NCBI GenBank assembly: GCA_948616985.1
Contig: CAPGDO010000014.1
Span: forward strand, 1 to 50,983
Origin: MGBC163016 sp910588905
GTDB lineage: Bacteria; Actinomycetota; Coriobacteriia; Coriobacteriales; Eggerthellaceae
DNA: 50,983 nucleotides
Direction: 5' to 3'
Shown piece by piece: positions 23,232 through 31,188 of this stretch (position 1 is the stretch's first letter; every line of letters begins with the position of its first letter). The notes beneath the pieces are model-generated. The model saw only the letters and a list, made by a program, of their open reading frames with translations. It did no database searches and was not told where the DNA came from. The translations under genes were made by a program, and so were the position numbers.

Positions 23232-23873
23232 ATGGCTGGAGCAGTTAGCAAGGCTCGGACCCCTATCAAGCGGATCCAGTTCGCTTTGATGGGTGCCCTC
23301 ATCGGCTTGGTGATAGGCATTGTGGGTGTGCTCGCGGTGCAGAATCTCGGTTCTTCGAATGATGAGCCGCACGTTGAGCCATCTGTTGTGTTCGACCGCA
23401 TCGTGGCGAAGAGCGAGCTGGTGAGCGCATCTCAGCAATACAACATCACCGACAAATCAACGCAGCCCGCGGCCACCTTCTTCGATCTCTTCGACATCCC
23501 CTTCACGGACACCAGCTTCTGGTATAGGTATGTGGGCACGATCAAGGCAGGGGTCGATCTTGACCAGGCGGAGTTCGCCCAGGAGGGGGATGTTATCCGC
23601 ATCACTCTGGACCAACCGTACATCATCTCGAATACCCCCAACATGGAGGAGTCTGGTGTCATCGAAGAGAACAATAACCTCTTCGCGAAGATCCCCCTGT
23701 CAGAAGTGGATGAGTTCCAACGGCAGTGCATCGAGAAGAGCGAGAGCGGCACCATTGAAGGCGGGTTGATGGATGAGGCTCGCGCCAATGCCGAACAAGA
23801 CATAGCGGATATGTTCAACGCGGCTCTGGGTAATGCATACACCGTCGAATTCGAGTGGCGCGAAGCATCCTAG
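23232..23873 (+). CDS. DUF4230 domain protein, membrane-anchored
   Basis: A 213-residue protein. An N-terminal membrane helix (about 17-38, FALMGALIGLVIGIVGVLAV) serves as a signal anchor, and the rest would lie outside the cytoplasm. The external part begins VVFDRIVAKSELVSASQQYNI, the typical opening of DUF4230, and continues with short strands (WYRYVGTIKAGVDL, GDVIRITLDQPYI) and a final helix pair. AAAGGAG precedes the ATG. The biochemical role of DUF4230 is unknown. It sits between two toxin-antitoxin modules but has its own promoter and looks unrelated to them. Confidence 0.82.
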   Translation: MAGAVSKARTPIKRIQFALMGALIGLVIGIVGVLAVQNLGSSNDEPHVEPSVVFDRIVAKSELVSASQQYNITDKSTQPAATFFDLFDIPFTDTSFWYRYVGTIKAGVDLDQAEFAQEGDVIRITLDQPYIISNTPNMEESGVIEENNNLFAKIPLSEVDEFQRQCIEKSESGTIEGGLMDEARANAEQDIADMFNAALGNAYTVEFEWREAS

Positions 23874-23978
23874 AAATCAGTAGTTGGTACTGCATATCGA
23901 TCTGAGGGTGAAACGGTGCAGAAAACCGGTGGATCGATGCAGCGTATCTCGGTGATCCCATCAGCGATAATCATCTCA

Positions 23979-24031
23979 TTCGTCTCATTGAGACGAAGAG
24001 GTTGATTCAAATCTGATATCAAATGTGATAC
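23979..24031 (+). promoter_or_regulatory. Promoter and operator region of hicAB
   Basis: A 9-bp inverted repeat TTCGTCTCA/TGAGACGAA with one central base (23979-23997) lies directly before a possible promoter: TTGATT (24002-24007), 18 bp, TGATAC (24026-24031). Further TATCA/TGATA symmetry is present inside the spacer (24017-24030). The arrangement suits HicB autorepression. Confidence 0.55.
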
Positions 24032-24054
24032 CATCACAAAGAAGGGATACCGAC

Positions 24055-24303
24055 TTGCCGAGCATCGAGAAGATCGTTCGCTCTATGCGGTGCAATCCGG
24101 ACGGATGTCGATTCGATGAGGTGAAGAGGGTCTGCGATCGATACTTCGGCTCGTCCCGCATCCATGGGTCGCACCATGTATACCGAATGCCCTGACAGGG
24201 AGACCCAAGGATCAATATCCAAAACCGCCATGGCTGTGTGGCGGGGTATCAGGTAAAGCAGGTCCTTGATGCCATCGACCGCTTGGAGAGGGAGCATGGA
24301 TAA
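24055..24303 (+). pseudogene. hicA: hicA toxin gene interrupted by in-frame TGA
   Basis: Starting at TTG 24055 (GAAGGG upstream), the frame reads PSIEKIVRSMRCNPDGCRF, then RVCDRYFGSSRIHGSHHVYRMP, a clear HicA with the catalytic His in GSHH. Codon 47 is TGA (24193-24195) where the family has Trp (MPW). The same frame then continues with QGDPRINIQNRHG and YQVKQVLDAIDRLERE to TAA at 24301, an intact HicA C-terminus. A single TGG to TGA change explains it. The frame overlaps hicB by 8 nt. HicA is a small double-stranded-RNA-binding-fold mRNase; the 46-residue product would lack the last strand and helix, so it is probably inactive unless the stop is read through. Confidence 0.85.
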
Positions 24304-24613
24304 GGAGAAGTATTCCTATCGCGTTTGGTGGTCAGAGGATGAAGGTGCCTATATCGGGACCGTGGCGGAGTTCCCTTCGCTTTCCCATATCGATGATACC
24401 CAGGGAGGCGCATTCTACGGAATAGTGGACCTCGTTGGTAGCGTTTTGGAAGAGATGGCACAAACGGGTGAAGTGGCGCCCCGGCCGCTGGGGGAGATGA
24501 GCTTCAGCGGCACGCTCTCATTGCGCATGACTCCCGAACAGCACAGGCGCGTTGCATTAGAGGCTGCGGAGCAGGGAGTCTCCATCAACAAGCTGCTCAC
24601 GAGCAGGATCTAG
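24296..24613 (+). CDS. hicB: HicB family antitoxin
   Basis: A 105-residue protein. The N-terminal part is the degraded-RNase-H-like HicB fold (YSYRVWWSEDEGAYIGTVAEFPSLSHIDD); the C-terminus is a ribbon-helix-helix DNA-binding unit (GTLSLRMTPEQHRRVALEAAEQ, SINKLLTSRI). The ATG at 24296 is preceded by GGAGAGGGAG and lies within the end of hicA. HicB neutralises HicA and represses the operon. It remains intact while the toxin carries a nonsense codon, which is the expected order of decay in such pairs. A run of eight G follows at 24629-24636. Confidence 0.9.
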   Translation: MDKEKYSYRVWWSEDEGAYIGTVAEFPSLSHIDDTQGGAFYGIVDLVGSVLEEMAQTGEVAPRPLGEMSFSGTLSLRMTPEQHRRVALEAAEQGVSINKLLTSRI

Positions 24614-24718
24614 CGCTCCCCGTGGTCTGGGGGGGGTCTATCAGCGAAGATGCATCTCCCTTGAGATAACTGCCCGCCTCGCTCTATCAGCGTAGCTAGG
24701 GAATCCTCCCGCCGTCCC

Positions 24719-26083
24719 CTAGTTCTTGAGCGAGTTCAGCGGTGCGGGCATGTGCCCACCCCGATGGGCCAGCACGTCTCCCGCATAGGGATTCACGGCC
24801 ATGACGGGGGCACGGCCGAGGAGGCCGCCGAAATCAAGGGTGTCGCCCACGCTCTTGCCAATGGCAGGGATGATGCGCACAGCCGTGGTCTTGTTGTTGA
24901 TCATGCCGATGGCTGCTTCGTCGGCGATGATGCCGAAGAGGGTTTCCACGCTGGTGTCCCCCGGCACGGCGATCATATCCAGGCCCACAGAGCACACGCT
25001 GGTCATGGCTTCCAGCTTCGAGAGGCTCAAAGCTCCCATCTCCGCCGCACGGATCATGCCGGCATCCTCAGAAACGGGGATGAATGCACCAGACAGGCCG
25101 CCTACGGAAGAGGATGCCATGGCACCACCCTTCTTGACGGCGTCATTCAGCATGGCCAAGGCCGCGGTGGTGCCAGGACCGCCGCATACGCCCACGCCGA
25201 TGGCTTCCAGGATCTCTGCCACCGAATCATGCTCGGCCGGGGTAGGAGCCAAGGACAGATCCAGGATGCCCTTCTGATAGCCCAAGCGCGCCGCCGCCTC
25301 CCGGGCCATCAGCTCACCCGCGCGGGTGATCTTGAAAGCCGTGGCCTTGATGGCTTCGGCTACCGAAGTGATGTCAGCATCCTTGGGCATGCCTGCCAGC
25401 ACGGCACGTACCACACCGGGGCCAGATACCCCCACATTGATGACCTCATCGGCTTCTCCCGAACCATGGAAGGCGCCTGCCATGAAGGGGTTATCCTCAA
25501 CGGCATTGCAGAACACCACCAGCTTACCGGCGCCGATGCAATCCCGGTCTGCCGTGGCTTCGGCAGTGCGCCGGATGATGTGAGCCATGCGCAGGATGGC
25601 ATCCATGTTGAGCCCTGCGCGGGTGGAACCGATGTTCACAGAAGAGCAAACGCAGTTGGTCTCAGCCAGGGCTGTGGGGATGGATTCCATGAGCTTGATG
25701 TCACCCCGAGAAGCCCCTTTTTGCACGAGGGCTGTGAAGCCGCCTACGAAGTCAACGCCCACCTCCGCGGCAGCTTTGTCCATGGCAATGGCCACGGGCG
25801 TCAGGTCTTCCGCTGACACCGCAGCGCAAATCTCAGCGATGGGCGTCACGGAGATGCGCTTGTTCACGATGGGGATGCCATATTCGCGTTCCAGCTGATC
25901 CGCTACGGGCACGAGCCGCTCCGCTGCCGTGCGCATGCGCTCATAGACCTTCGCAGCTACGCGATGGATGTCCGTATCCACGCAGCCGCGCAGGTTGAGC
26001 CCCAGCGTGATGGTGCGGATGTCCAGGTGCTGCTTGGACACCATGGAAAGCGTCTCGGTGATCTCAGCCGGTGTGAGCTGCAT
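24719..26083 (-). CDS. PFL family protein (DUF711/UPF0210)
   Basis: A 454-residue cytosolic protein of the DUF711 family, structurally related to pyruvate formate-lyase/glycyl radical barrels but lacking their radical site. Strongly conserved stretches include RTITLGLNLRGCVDTD, VVFCNAVEDNPFMAGAFHG, GVSGPGVVRAVL, DLSLAPTPAEHDSVAEILE, GGLSGAFIPVSED and GLDMIAVPGDTSVETL. The biochemical activity is unknown. In many genomes the gene directly follows a small ACT-domain gene (UPF0237); none is found next to it here. AAGGAG precedes the ATG at 26083; a GTG at 26089 is less likely. It is divergent from the metallo-hydrolase gene. Confidence 0.9.
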   Translation of the reverse strand: MQLTPAEITETLSMVSKQHLDIRTITLGLNLRGCVDTDIHRVAAKVYERMRTAAERLVPVADQLEREYGIPIVNKRISVTPIAEICAAVSAEDLTPVAIAMDKAAAEVGVDFVGGFTALVQKGASRGDIKLMESIPTALAETNCVCSSVNIGSTRAGLNMDAILRMAHIIRRTAEATADRDCIGAGKLVVFCNAVEDNPFMAGAFHGSGEADEVINVGVSGPGVVRAVLAGMPKDADITSVAEAIKATAFKITRAGELMAREAAARLGYQKGILDLSLAPTPAEHDSVAEILEAIGVGVCGGPGTTAALAMLNDAVKKGGAMASSSVGGLSGAFIPVSEDAGMIRAAEMGALSLSKLEAMTSVCSVGLDMIAVPGDTSVETLFGIIADEAAIGMINNKTTAVRIIPAIGKSVGDTLDFGGLLGRAPVMAVNPYAGDVLAHRGGHMPAPLNSLKN

Positions 26084-26209
26084 GTCCACTCCTTGGGTCT
26101 TTGGGGCCTTCTGAAAAGGGTCTTCGAAAGGATAGCAAATATAATGGAGCCCTTAGCGCTGCAGGGCGGATAGGCCCTGAGCGTTCAACCTGTACGGCTG
26201 GGAGGGCTC

Positions 26210-27037
26210 GTGCTTCAGCTTCATGTGATCGCAAGCGGCTCGTCGGGCAACGCGGCCATCGTCCAGGATAGCGCCGCAGGAACCGCGTTCCTCATTGATT
26301 GCGGCATCTGCAAGCGGGATCTGATCGCTGGTTGCGAAGGTGCGGGGGTGGACCCAGCCAGCCTCACCGACATCCTCATCACCCATGACCATTCAGACCA
26401 CACGAAGGGCTTGGGCGTGGCGGTGCGAGGTCTGGCCAAGCTGGGAGTGCATCTGACCATCCATGCCAGCTCCGCCGTGCGGGAGGCCAGCAAGCCCTTG
26501 GAAGAGGCGCTGGGAGAAGAGGCTGTGGCCTTCAGGCCTTTTCGCGCAGGGGACGCGCTTTCGGTGGGGAGCATGCAGGTCCATGTGTTCCGCACCTCCC
26601 ATGATGCAGCGGAGTCCTTCGGGTTCCGCGTGGAAGGCGAAGGGGAGGCGGGGGCTGCGGATGCCTTGGGCTACCTGACGGATACCGGGTGCGTAACGCC
26701 GGAGGCCCATGATGCCCTTCAGGGTGTGCGGCTGCTAGCGCTGGAGGCGAACCACGACGTGTCCATGCTCCGCGAAGGCCCGTATCCGTATCTCCTCAAG
26801 CAGCGCATCCTGTCTGACAGAGGGCACCTCTCCAATGATCAAGCGACTGCCGAATTGGAGCTGCTGCTGAGCTGCCCGGGCGCTACCGCGCTCGAACAGG
26901 TGGTAGCCATGCATGTTTCCCGAGAGAACAACCTGTATATGCAGGCGCAAGAGGCGTTGGCCTGCGTGCTCATGCAGCATCAGCACCCCGCCTCTGCATT
27001 GGTAGCGAAGCAGAAGACGCCCATCTCCCTCTCCTGA
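26210..27037 (+). CDS. MBL fold metallo-hydrolase (WalJ/YycJ-like)
   Basis: A 275-residue metallo-beta-lactamase fold protein. It opens LHVIASGSSGNAAIVQD and carries the metal-binding THDHSDHTKG (about 59-68), TDTG with the bridging Asp, LEANHD and RGHLSN. This set is typical of YycJ/WalJ-like hydrolases, believed to be 5'-3' exonucleases or to coordinate cell division with replication in Gram-positive bacteria; that role is from family knowledge. The start is GTG 26210 with GGGAGGG upstream. It is the gene directly before the dcw cluster, separated by 295 bp of regulatory DNA. Confidence 0.87.
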   Translation: MLQLHVIASGSSGNAAIVQDSAAGTAFLIDCGICKRDLIAGCEGAGVDPASLTDILITHDHSDHTKGLGVAVRGLAKLGVHLTIHASSAVREASKPLEEALGEEAVAFRPFRAGDALSVGSMQVHVFRTSHDAAESFGFRVEGEGEAGAADALGYLTDTGCVTPEAHDALQGVRLLALEANHDVSMLREGPYPYLLKQRILSDRGHLSNDQATAELELLLSCPGATALEQVVAMHVSRENNLYMQAQEALACVLMQHQHPASALVAKQKTPISLS

Positions 27038-27161
27038 GGCACGTACTCTGCGAAACGCCGAGAGCCTTTCGCGGAAATTCCCTTGAACTATCACATTTCG
27101 CCCATGTCGTGGCCGTGAGATGCAACCCTACAACATCTTGTGATTCTTGCTCCAAAATCAA

Positions 27162-27175
27162 CGAACAAACGTTCT
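27162..27175. promoter_or_regulatory. Candidate LexA (SOS) box upstream of mraZ
   Basis: CGAACAAACGTTCT matches the Gram-positive LexA/DinR consensus CGAACRNRYGTTYC at 13 of 14 positions; only the last base differs. It lies 41 bp before the -35 of the mraZ promoter. No other match is evident in the intergenic DNA of this window. Confidence 0.5.
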
Positions 27176-27215
27176 CTAACTGGGAACTCTTTGGCATTCG
27201 TGCAGAGCTGTGGTG

Positions 27216-27244
27216 TTGCAAAGTGGGGCGAAGTGGCATAAGAT
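27216..27244 (+). promoter_or_regulatory. dcw promoter with MraZ-box repeats
   Basis: TTGCAA (27216-27221), 17 bp, TAAGAT (27239-27244). The spacer contains two AAGTGG repeats (27221-27226 and 27231-27236) exactly 10 bp apart, and a third GTGG lies at 27210-27213. MraZ binds tandem GTGG(G/A) repeats with 10-bp spacing at its own promoter, so the repeats inside the spacer would allow autorepression. Confidence 0.7.
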
Positions 27245-27332
27245 GCACCGCACGGATGGAACTTTGTGGGTTTCGAAACGCACCAGTCAACGAATGATCG
27301 AAACACCACAGAACGCAGATCGGGGATAGGCC

Positions 27333-27821
27333 TTGGCCAAGGAAAAGGAAGTGGAGGAGCAGAGAACGGGCGCTCAGGCGTTCGACCTGTTCGGTGAGTT
27401 CCGCTTCAAGGTAGATTCCAAGGGCCGTGTGGCTGTTCCCGCGGAATTCCGCAAAGTTCTGGCCGCAGACCTCGTCGTGTCCAGGGAGCTCACAGACAAG
27501 TGCTTGTACGTCTTCCGCCCGGATACCTTCAACGAATGGGTTGAGGGGTTGTTCGAGGACAAGTTCGGAGGCTTCAAGTCCTCCGATCGCCGTCAGGTGA
27601 AGATGCGCACGATGTTGAAGTCCCGCGCCAAGCGCGAGGAAGTGGATTCCTCTGGTCGCGTCATGCTGAACCAGCAGGCCCGTGAGGCTGTCGGCATCAC
27701 GAAAGAAGTGGTGCTCGTTGGCAACGTGGGCTACTTCGAGGTCTGGGATGCAGAAGCCTACGATAAGGAGTTCGGAGACATAGACCTCGGGTTCTTCTAT
27801 GACGAAGAGCCGGAAGGTTAA
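27333..27821 (+). CDS. mraZ: Transcriptional regulator MraZ
   Basis: A protein of up to 162 residues with two AbrB-like SpoVT repeats, each with the DxKGR-type turn: FRFKVDSKGRVAVPAEFR (about 23-40) and REEVDSSGRVMLNQQARE (about 101-118). MraZ is the conserved first gene of the dcw cluster and represses it by binding GTGG repeats upstream. The start is uncertain: TTG 27333 has only a weak GGGGAT signal, while an in-frame GTG at 27351 has AAGGAAAAGG before it; no ATG is available. It is followed after 41 nt by rsmH. Confidence 0.95.
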   Translation: MAKEKEVEEQRTGAQAFDLFGEFRFKVDSKGRVAVPAEFRKVLAADLVVSRELTDKCLYVFRPDTFNEWVEGLFEDKFGGFKSSDRRQVKMRTMLKSRAKREEVDSSGRVMLNQQAREAVGITKEVVLVGNVGYFEVWDAEAYDKEFGDIDLGFFYDEEPEG

Positions 27822-27862
27822 AGGCTCCCGTCTCCTTGGATAGCTTCAGCAGCCCGCGCACT

Positions 27863-28837
27863 ATGACAAGCGAATATCGGCATATCCCAGTCCTGCTCGA
27901 CGAATGCATGGAGGGACTCGCTCTCCGCGAAGGGGAGGTGTTCGTTGATGCGACCCTCGGTGGAGCAGGGCATTCGGTGGCAGCAGCCAAGAGGCTTGGT
28001 AGCTCGGGTCTGCTCATCGGCATCGATCAGGATGCCATGGCCCAAGCAGAGGCGCGCAAGCGCCTGGAAGCCCTTCCCGAAGAGGACAGGCCTGATCTTC
28101 TGCTCTTGAAGGGCAACTTCGGCGGTTTCGACGAATTGCTCCTCCAGGCTGAGATCCCCGGCGTGAATGCTGTGCTCTTCGACCTTGGCGTCTCGTCACC
28201 CCAGATAGACCTTCCCGCTCGTGGCTTCTCCTTCAAGGAGGATGCCCCCCTCGACATGCGTATGGATCCGGGTCAACAGACCATAACCGCAGCAGAGATC
28301 ATCAACACCGCAAACGAAGCCGATCTCACTCGGATCCTACGCTCTAACTCGGATGAGAGGTGGGCGAGCCGCATCGCGTCATTCATCGTGGCCGCCAGGG
28401 ATGGTTCGCCGATCACCACCTCAAGCCAATTGGTGGAGATCATCAAGGCGGCCATTCCGGCATCGGCCCGGAGATCTGGCGGTCATCCCGCCAAGCGTAC
28501 CTTCCAGGCGCTGCGCATGGAGGTCAATCAGGAACGTCAGGTGCTCCAGCGCGGTCTGGAGGCAGCCATCCGTTGGCTGTTGCCGGGCGGTCGCATTTGC
28601 GTGATCAGCTATCACTCCATAGAGGATCGCATCGTCAAGGAGACCTTCGGCGCTTTCGCGAACCGCTGCACCTGTCCGCCAGACCTTCCCGTCTGCGCCT
28701 GTGGGAGATGCCCGATGCTCGAGGTGAGAACGCGCAAGCCCATCCTGCCCACTCCGGCAGAGGTGGAGCGCAATCCCCGAGCGCGCAGCGCCAAGCTGCG
28801 CGTCGCTTGCAGGCTCTCAGAAGAGCCCGCGCACTGA
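27863..28837 (+). CDS. rsmH: 16S rRNA (cytosine(1402)-N(4))-methyltransferase RsmH
   Basis: A 324-residue SAM-dependent methyltransferase (MraW). It begins YRHIPVLLDECMEGL, has the SAM loop DATLGGAGHS, the catalytic-region DLGVSSPQ and DAPLDMRMD, the HPAKRTFQALRMEVNQE block and ISYHSIEDRIVK near the end. RsmH methylates N4 of C1402 in the decoding centre. The start is taken as ATG 27863 because it begins just before the conserved part; a TTG at 27836 would add nine residues and neither has a convincing Shine-Dalgarno. It is the second gene of the dcw operon. Confidence 0.96.
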   Translation: MTSEYRHIPVLLDECMEGLALREGEVFVDATLGGAGHSVAAAKRLGSSGLLIGIDQDAMAQAEARKRLEALPEEDRPDLLLLKGNFGGFDELLLQAEIPGVNAVLFDLGVSSPQIDLPARGFSFKEDAPLDMRMDPGQQTITAAEIINTANEADLTRILRSNSDERWASRIASFIVAARDGSPITTSSQLVEIIKAAIPASARRSGGHPAKRTFQALRMEVNQERQVLQRGLEAAIRWLLPGGRICVISYHSIEDRIVKETFGAFANRCTCPPDLPVCACGRCPMLEVRTRKPILPTPAEVERNPRARSAKLRVACRLSEEPAH

Positions 28838-28868
28838 GAAGAGACCACTGCAACTGAGGATAGACGGT

Positions 28869-29408
28869 TTGAGTCAGCGCCCTGCATACAACTACGGCTC
28901 CACCGCCCGCAAGCTGGACCGTACCCTTGAAGCACCACGTCACGGCATCGAGGTGATGCCTGGTGGTGCGCGCCAGGAGCGTGCCGCCTCAAGCGGCGCC
29001 ATCCTCTTCGCTAAGCTCTTGATCGCCTTCATCGTGGCCTTCGCGGCCATCGGATGCGTGCGCATCACGCTTTCCTCCGCTACCGTTGCCACGGCCATGG
29101 AGGCTCGCCAGATTGACAGTCAGATCAGCGATGCCCGTGAGGTGGGTAACGAGCTGGAGGTGGCCCAGGCGTCTTTGGCGAACCCTACTCGGGTGAAGCG
29201 TGACGCTATCGCAGGGGGCATGCGCAGCCCGGCGAAGGCATCGTTCATCGACATCTCGGGAGATGTGGTCGTTCGCGACGACGATGGCCGTCTCTCCCTT
29301 TCGGGAACGATGGAGGCCGTTGCCGAGCAGGCAGTTGCCTCATCAGATGAGGGCGCTCGTGCAGCTGACGCAGCTCAGAGCCCTGTTACCGGCAAGGCGG
29401 CTGAGTAG
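28869..29408 (+). CDS. FtsL-like division protein
   Basis: A 179-residue bitopic protein in the position of ftsL. A basic cytosolic tail (1-42) precedes one membrane helix (about 43-66). An external helical segment follows (TVATAMEARQIDSQISDAREVGNELEVAQASLANP), which fits the short coiled coil FtsL uses to join FtsB and FtsQ, and then a disordered Ala/Ser/Asp-rich tail. Sequence identity to FtsL is low, as usual, so the call rests on position between rsmH and ftsI plus topology. The start is TTG 28869 with GAGGA upstream. A variable external tail of about 60 residues is longer than normal. Confidence 0.7.
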   Translation: MSQRPAYNYGSTARKLDRTLEAPRHGIEVMPGGARQERAASSGAILFAKLLIAFIVAFAAIGCVRITLSSATVATAMEARQIDSQISDAREVGNELEVAQASLANPTRVKRDAIAGGMRSPAKASFIDISGDVVVRDDDGRLSLSGTMEAVAEQAVASSDEGARAADAAQSPVTGKAAE

Positions 29409-29411
29409 CCT

Positions 29412-31178
29412 GTGGCAGACAACGGGCGCTGGGGCAAGGACCCGGCTAACAGGGGAGCGCAGGCGGCTTCGAGCATCGGCTCGGCCCTGACTGGGCTCAT
29501 GGAGAGCGAATCAGGGCGTAAAGCCTCGGCCACTTCGCGTCCTATGCGCTATGTGCGCATCCTCTTTTTGGTCATCGCTGCCATCTTCCTCTTGCGCTTG
29601 GTGTATCTCCAGGTGATCGTGGCTCCTCACTATACGGCCATGGCCGAGGAGAGCCGCACCATCAACTTCCCGGTCACACCGAAGCGAGGGACCATCTATG
29701 ACCGCAACGGCCAGGTGCTGGCCGTGAGCGTTGACTGCACCACGATCTATTGCAACCCCTCTGAAGTGACGAATCCGCGCCATGAGGCGGAGATGCTGGC
29801 CATGGTCTTGGAAGAGGACGCGCCCTACTATGAGACGCTCCTTTCGCGGGAGCCGAGCACGTTCGTCTATATCGAGCGTCAGGCTGACCTGGAGAAGGCT
29901 CAGCGCATCAAAGAGATGGAGCTGCCGGGCATCTACTTCATCGCCGATTCGCGACGCGAATACCCCAACGGGGGCGTGGGTGGTCAGGTCATCGGCGTGT
30001 GCGATGTTGACGGCAACGGCATCACCGGGCTTGAGCTGCAATATGAGGAGATCCTCCGGGGTACGCCGGGGAAGTATTCCGCTGAGCGAGGTGAGAAGGG
30101 GGCGCCCATTCCAGGCGGTGTCCACGAAGATACCCCCGCCAAAGACGGCGAGGACATCATGGTCTCGCTGGATATCCGCCTTCAGACCAAGATGGAGGAG
30201 GCTTTGGAGGAGGGCGTGCTCTCCTATGAGGGCAAGCAGGGCTCTTCGGTGGTCATCGACGGAGACACCGGTGAGATCTACGCCATCTGCTCATATCCCT
30301 ATCTTGATCCCACGGACCGTGAGCACTCCATGATCGGTTCGGACAACCTGACGGCTATCACCCAGGCCTTCGAGCCGGGATCCATCTTCAAGACGGTATC
30401 TGCGCTGACGGTCCTGAGTGAGCGCGACCTGGAGCCGGAGGATGTTCTGTTCTGCCCTTCAGGCTTGGAAGCTGACGAATACGTCATCACTGACGCCCAT
30501 GAACGCCCTGATGTGGATATGACCTTCGCGGAGATCCTGAACCAGTCATCCAACGTAGGCATCTCCTTGGCTACCGAGAAGGCCGGGTTCGACAAGCTCA
30601 ATGCCATGATCGAACGGCTCAAGATCACCGAGAAGACCGGCGTGGACTATCCTGGCGAGGCCCAAGCGACCATGCCGGATTTCAACGAGTGGGCCTATGT
30701 GACCGGCTGCAACATCTCCTTCGGTCAGGGGCTCACGGCCTCCCCGCTCACCATGGCTCGCTTCTACGGCATGGTGGCCGCCGATGGCCTGCTCTGCACC
30801 CCGCACTTCCTCATCTCCAAGCCCCAGACAGGCGAATGGGTGGAATACGAGAGCGAACAGGTGATAGATGACCAAGTGGCCCTCGACAAGCTCAAGGGCA
30901 TGCTCAAGGGCGTGGTCCAAAGCGGCACGGGTACGGATGCAGCCATTGAGGACTACGAGGTAGCTGGCAAGACCTCCACCGCCGAGATCGCGGAGAACGG
31001 CGGTTACGCTGAGAGCTGCTATAACCTCTGCTTCGCTGGCTTCATAGACAACTCCAACTCCAACCTGGCCTGCTTCGTTTCGGCCAATAACATCAACTAC
31101 GAAGGCAGGATGGCCTCGGTCTTTCACGATATAATGTTGGAAGCCATCGACTTGTACAATATCGTCCCCGTCAAGTAG
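29412..31178 (+). CDS. ftsI: Peptidoglycan transpeptidase FtsI (class B PBP)
   Basis: A 588-residue class B penicillin-binding protein. One membrane helix (about 46-68), a dimerisation domain with RGTIYDRNGQVLAVS, and the transpeptidase domain with SxxK as Ser324-Ile-Phe-Lys327 in EPGSIFK and SxN as Ser379-Ser-Asn381. The third motif is Lys520-Thr-Ser (AGKTSTAE), whereas FtsI proteins nearly always have KTG. FtsI crosslinks septal peptidoglycan with FtsW. There are no C-terminal PASTA repeats. The start is GTG 29412, 3 nt after the ftsL-like stop, so translation is probably coupled. Confidence 0.96.
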   Translation: MADNGRWGKDPANRGAQAASSIGSALTGLMESESGRKASATSRPMRYVRILFLVIAAIFLLRLVYLQVIVAPHYTAMAEESRTINFPVTPKRGTIYDRNGQVLAVSVDCTTIYCNPSEVTNPRHEAEMLAMVLEEDAPYYETLLSREPSTFVYIERQADLEKAQRIKEMELPGIYFIADSRREYPNGGVGGQVIGVCDVDGNGITGLELQYEEILRGTPGKYSAERGEKGAPIPGGVHEDTPAKDGEDIMVSLDIRLQTKMEEALEEGVLSYEGKQGSSVVIDGDTGEIYAICSYPYLDPTDREHSMIGSDNLTAITQAFEPGSIFKTVSALTVLSERDLEPEDVLFCPSGLEADEYVITDAHERPDVDMTFAEILNQSSNVGISLATEKAGFDKLNAMIERLKITEKTGVDYPGEAQATMPDFNEWAYVTGCNISFGQGLTASPLTMARFYGMVAADGLLCTPHFLISKPQTGEWVEYESEQVIDDQVALDKLKGMLKGVVQSGTGTDAAIEDYEVAGKTSTAEIAENGGYAESCYNLCFAGFIDNSNSNLACFVSANNINYEGRMASVFHDIMLEAIDLYNIVPVK

Positions 31179-31188
31179 GGGCCACACC

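Noticed and set aside
24193..24195. TGA as a reassigned Trp codon in this organism
   Set aside because: Many genes here end in TGA within overlapping operons and would otherwise run on into non-homologous sequence, and TGG is used normally for Trp.
27109..27297. A 62-codon Cys-rich frame before mraZ
   Set aside because: It overlaps the LexA-like box and the mraZ promoter and has no Shine-Dalgarno or recognised homology.
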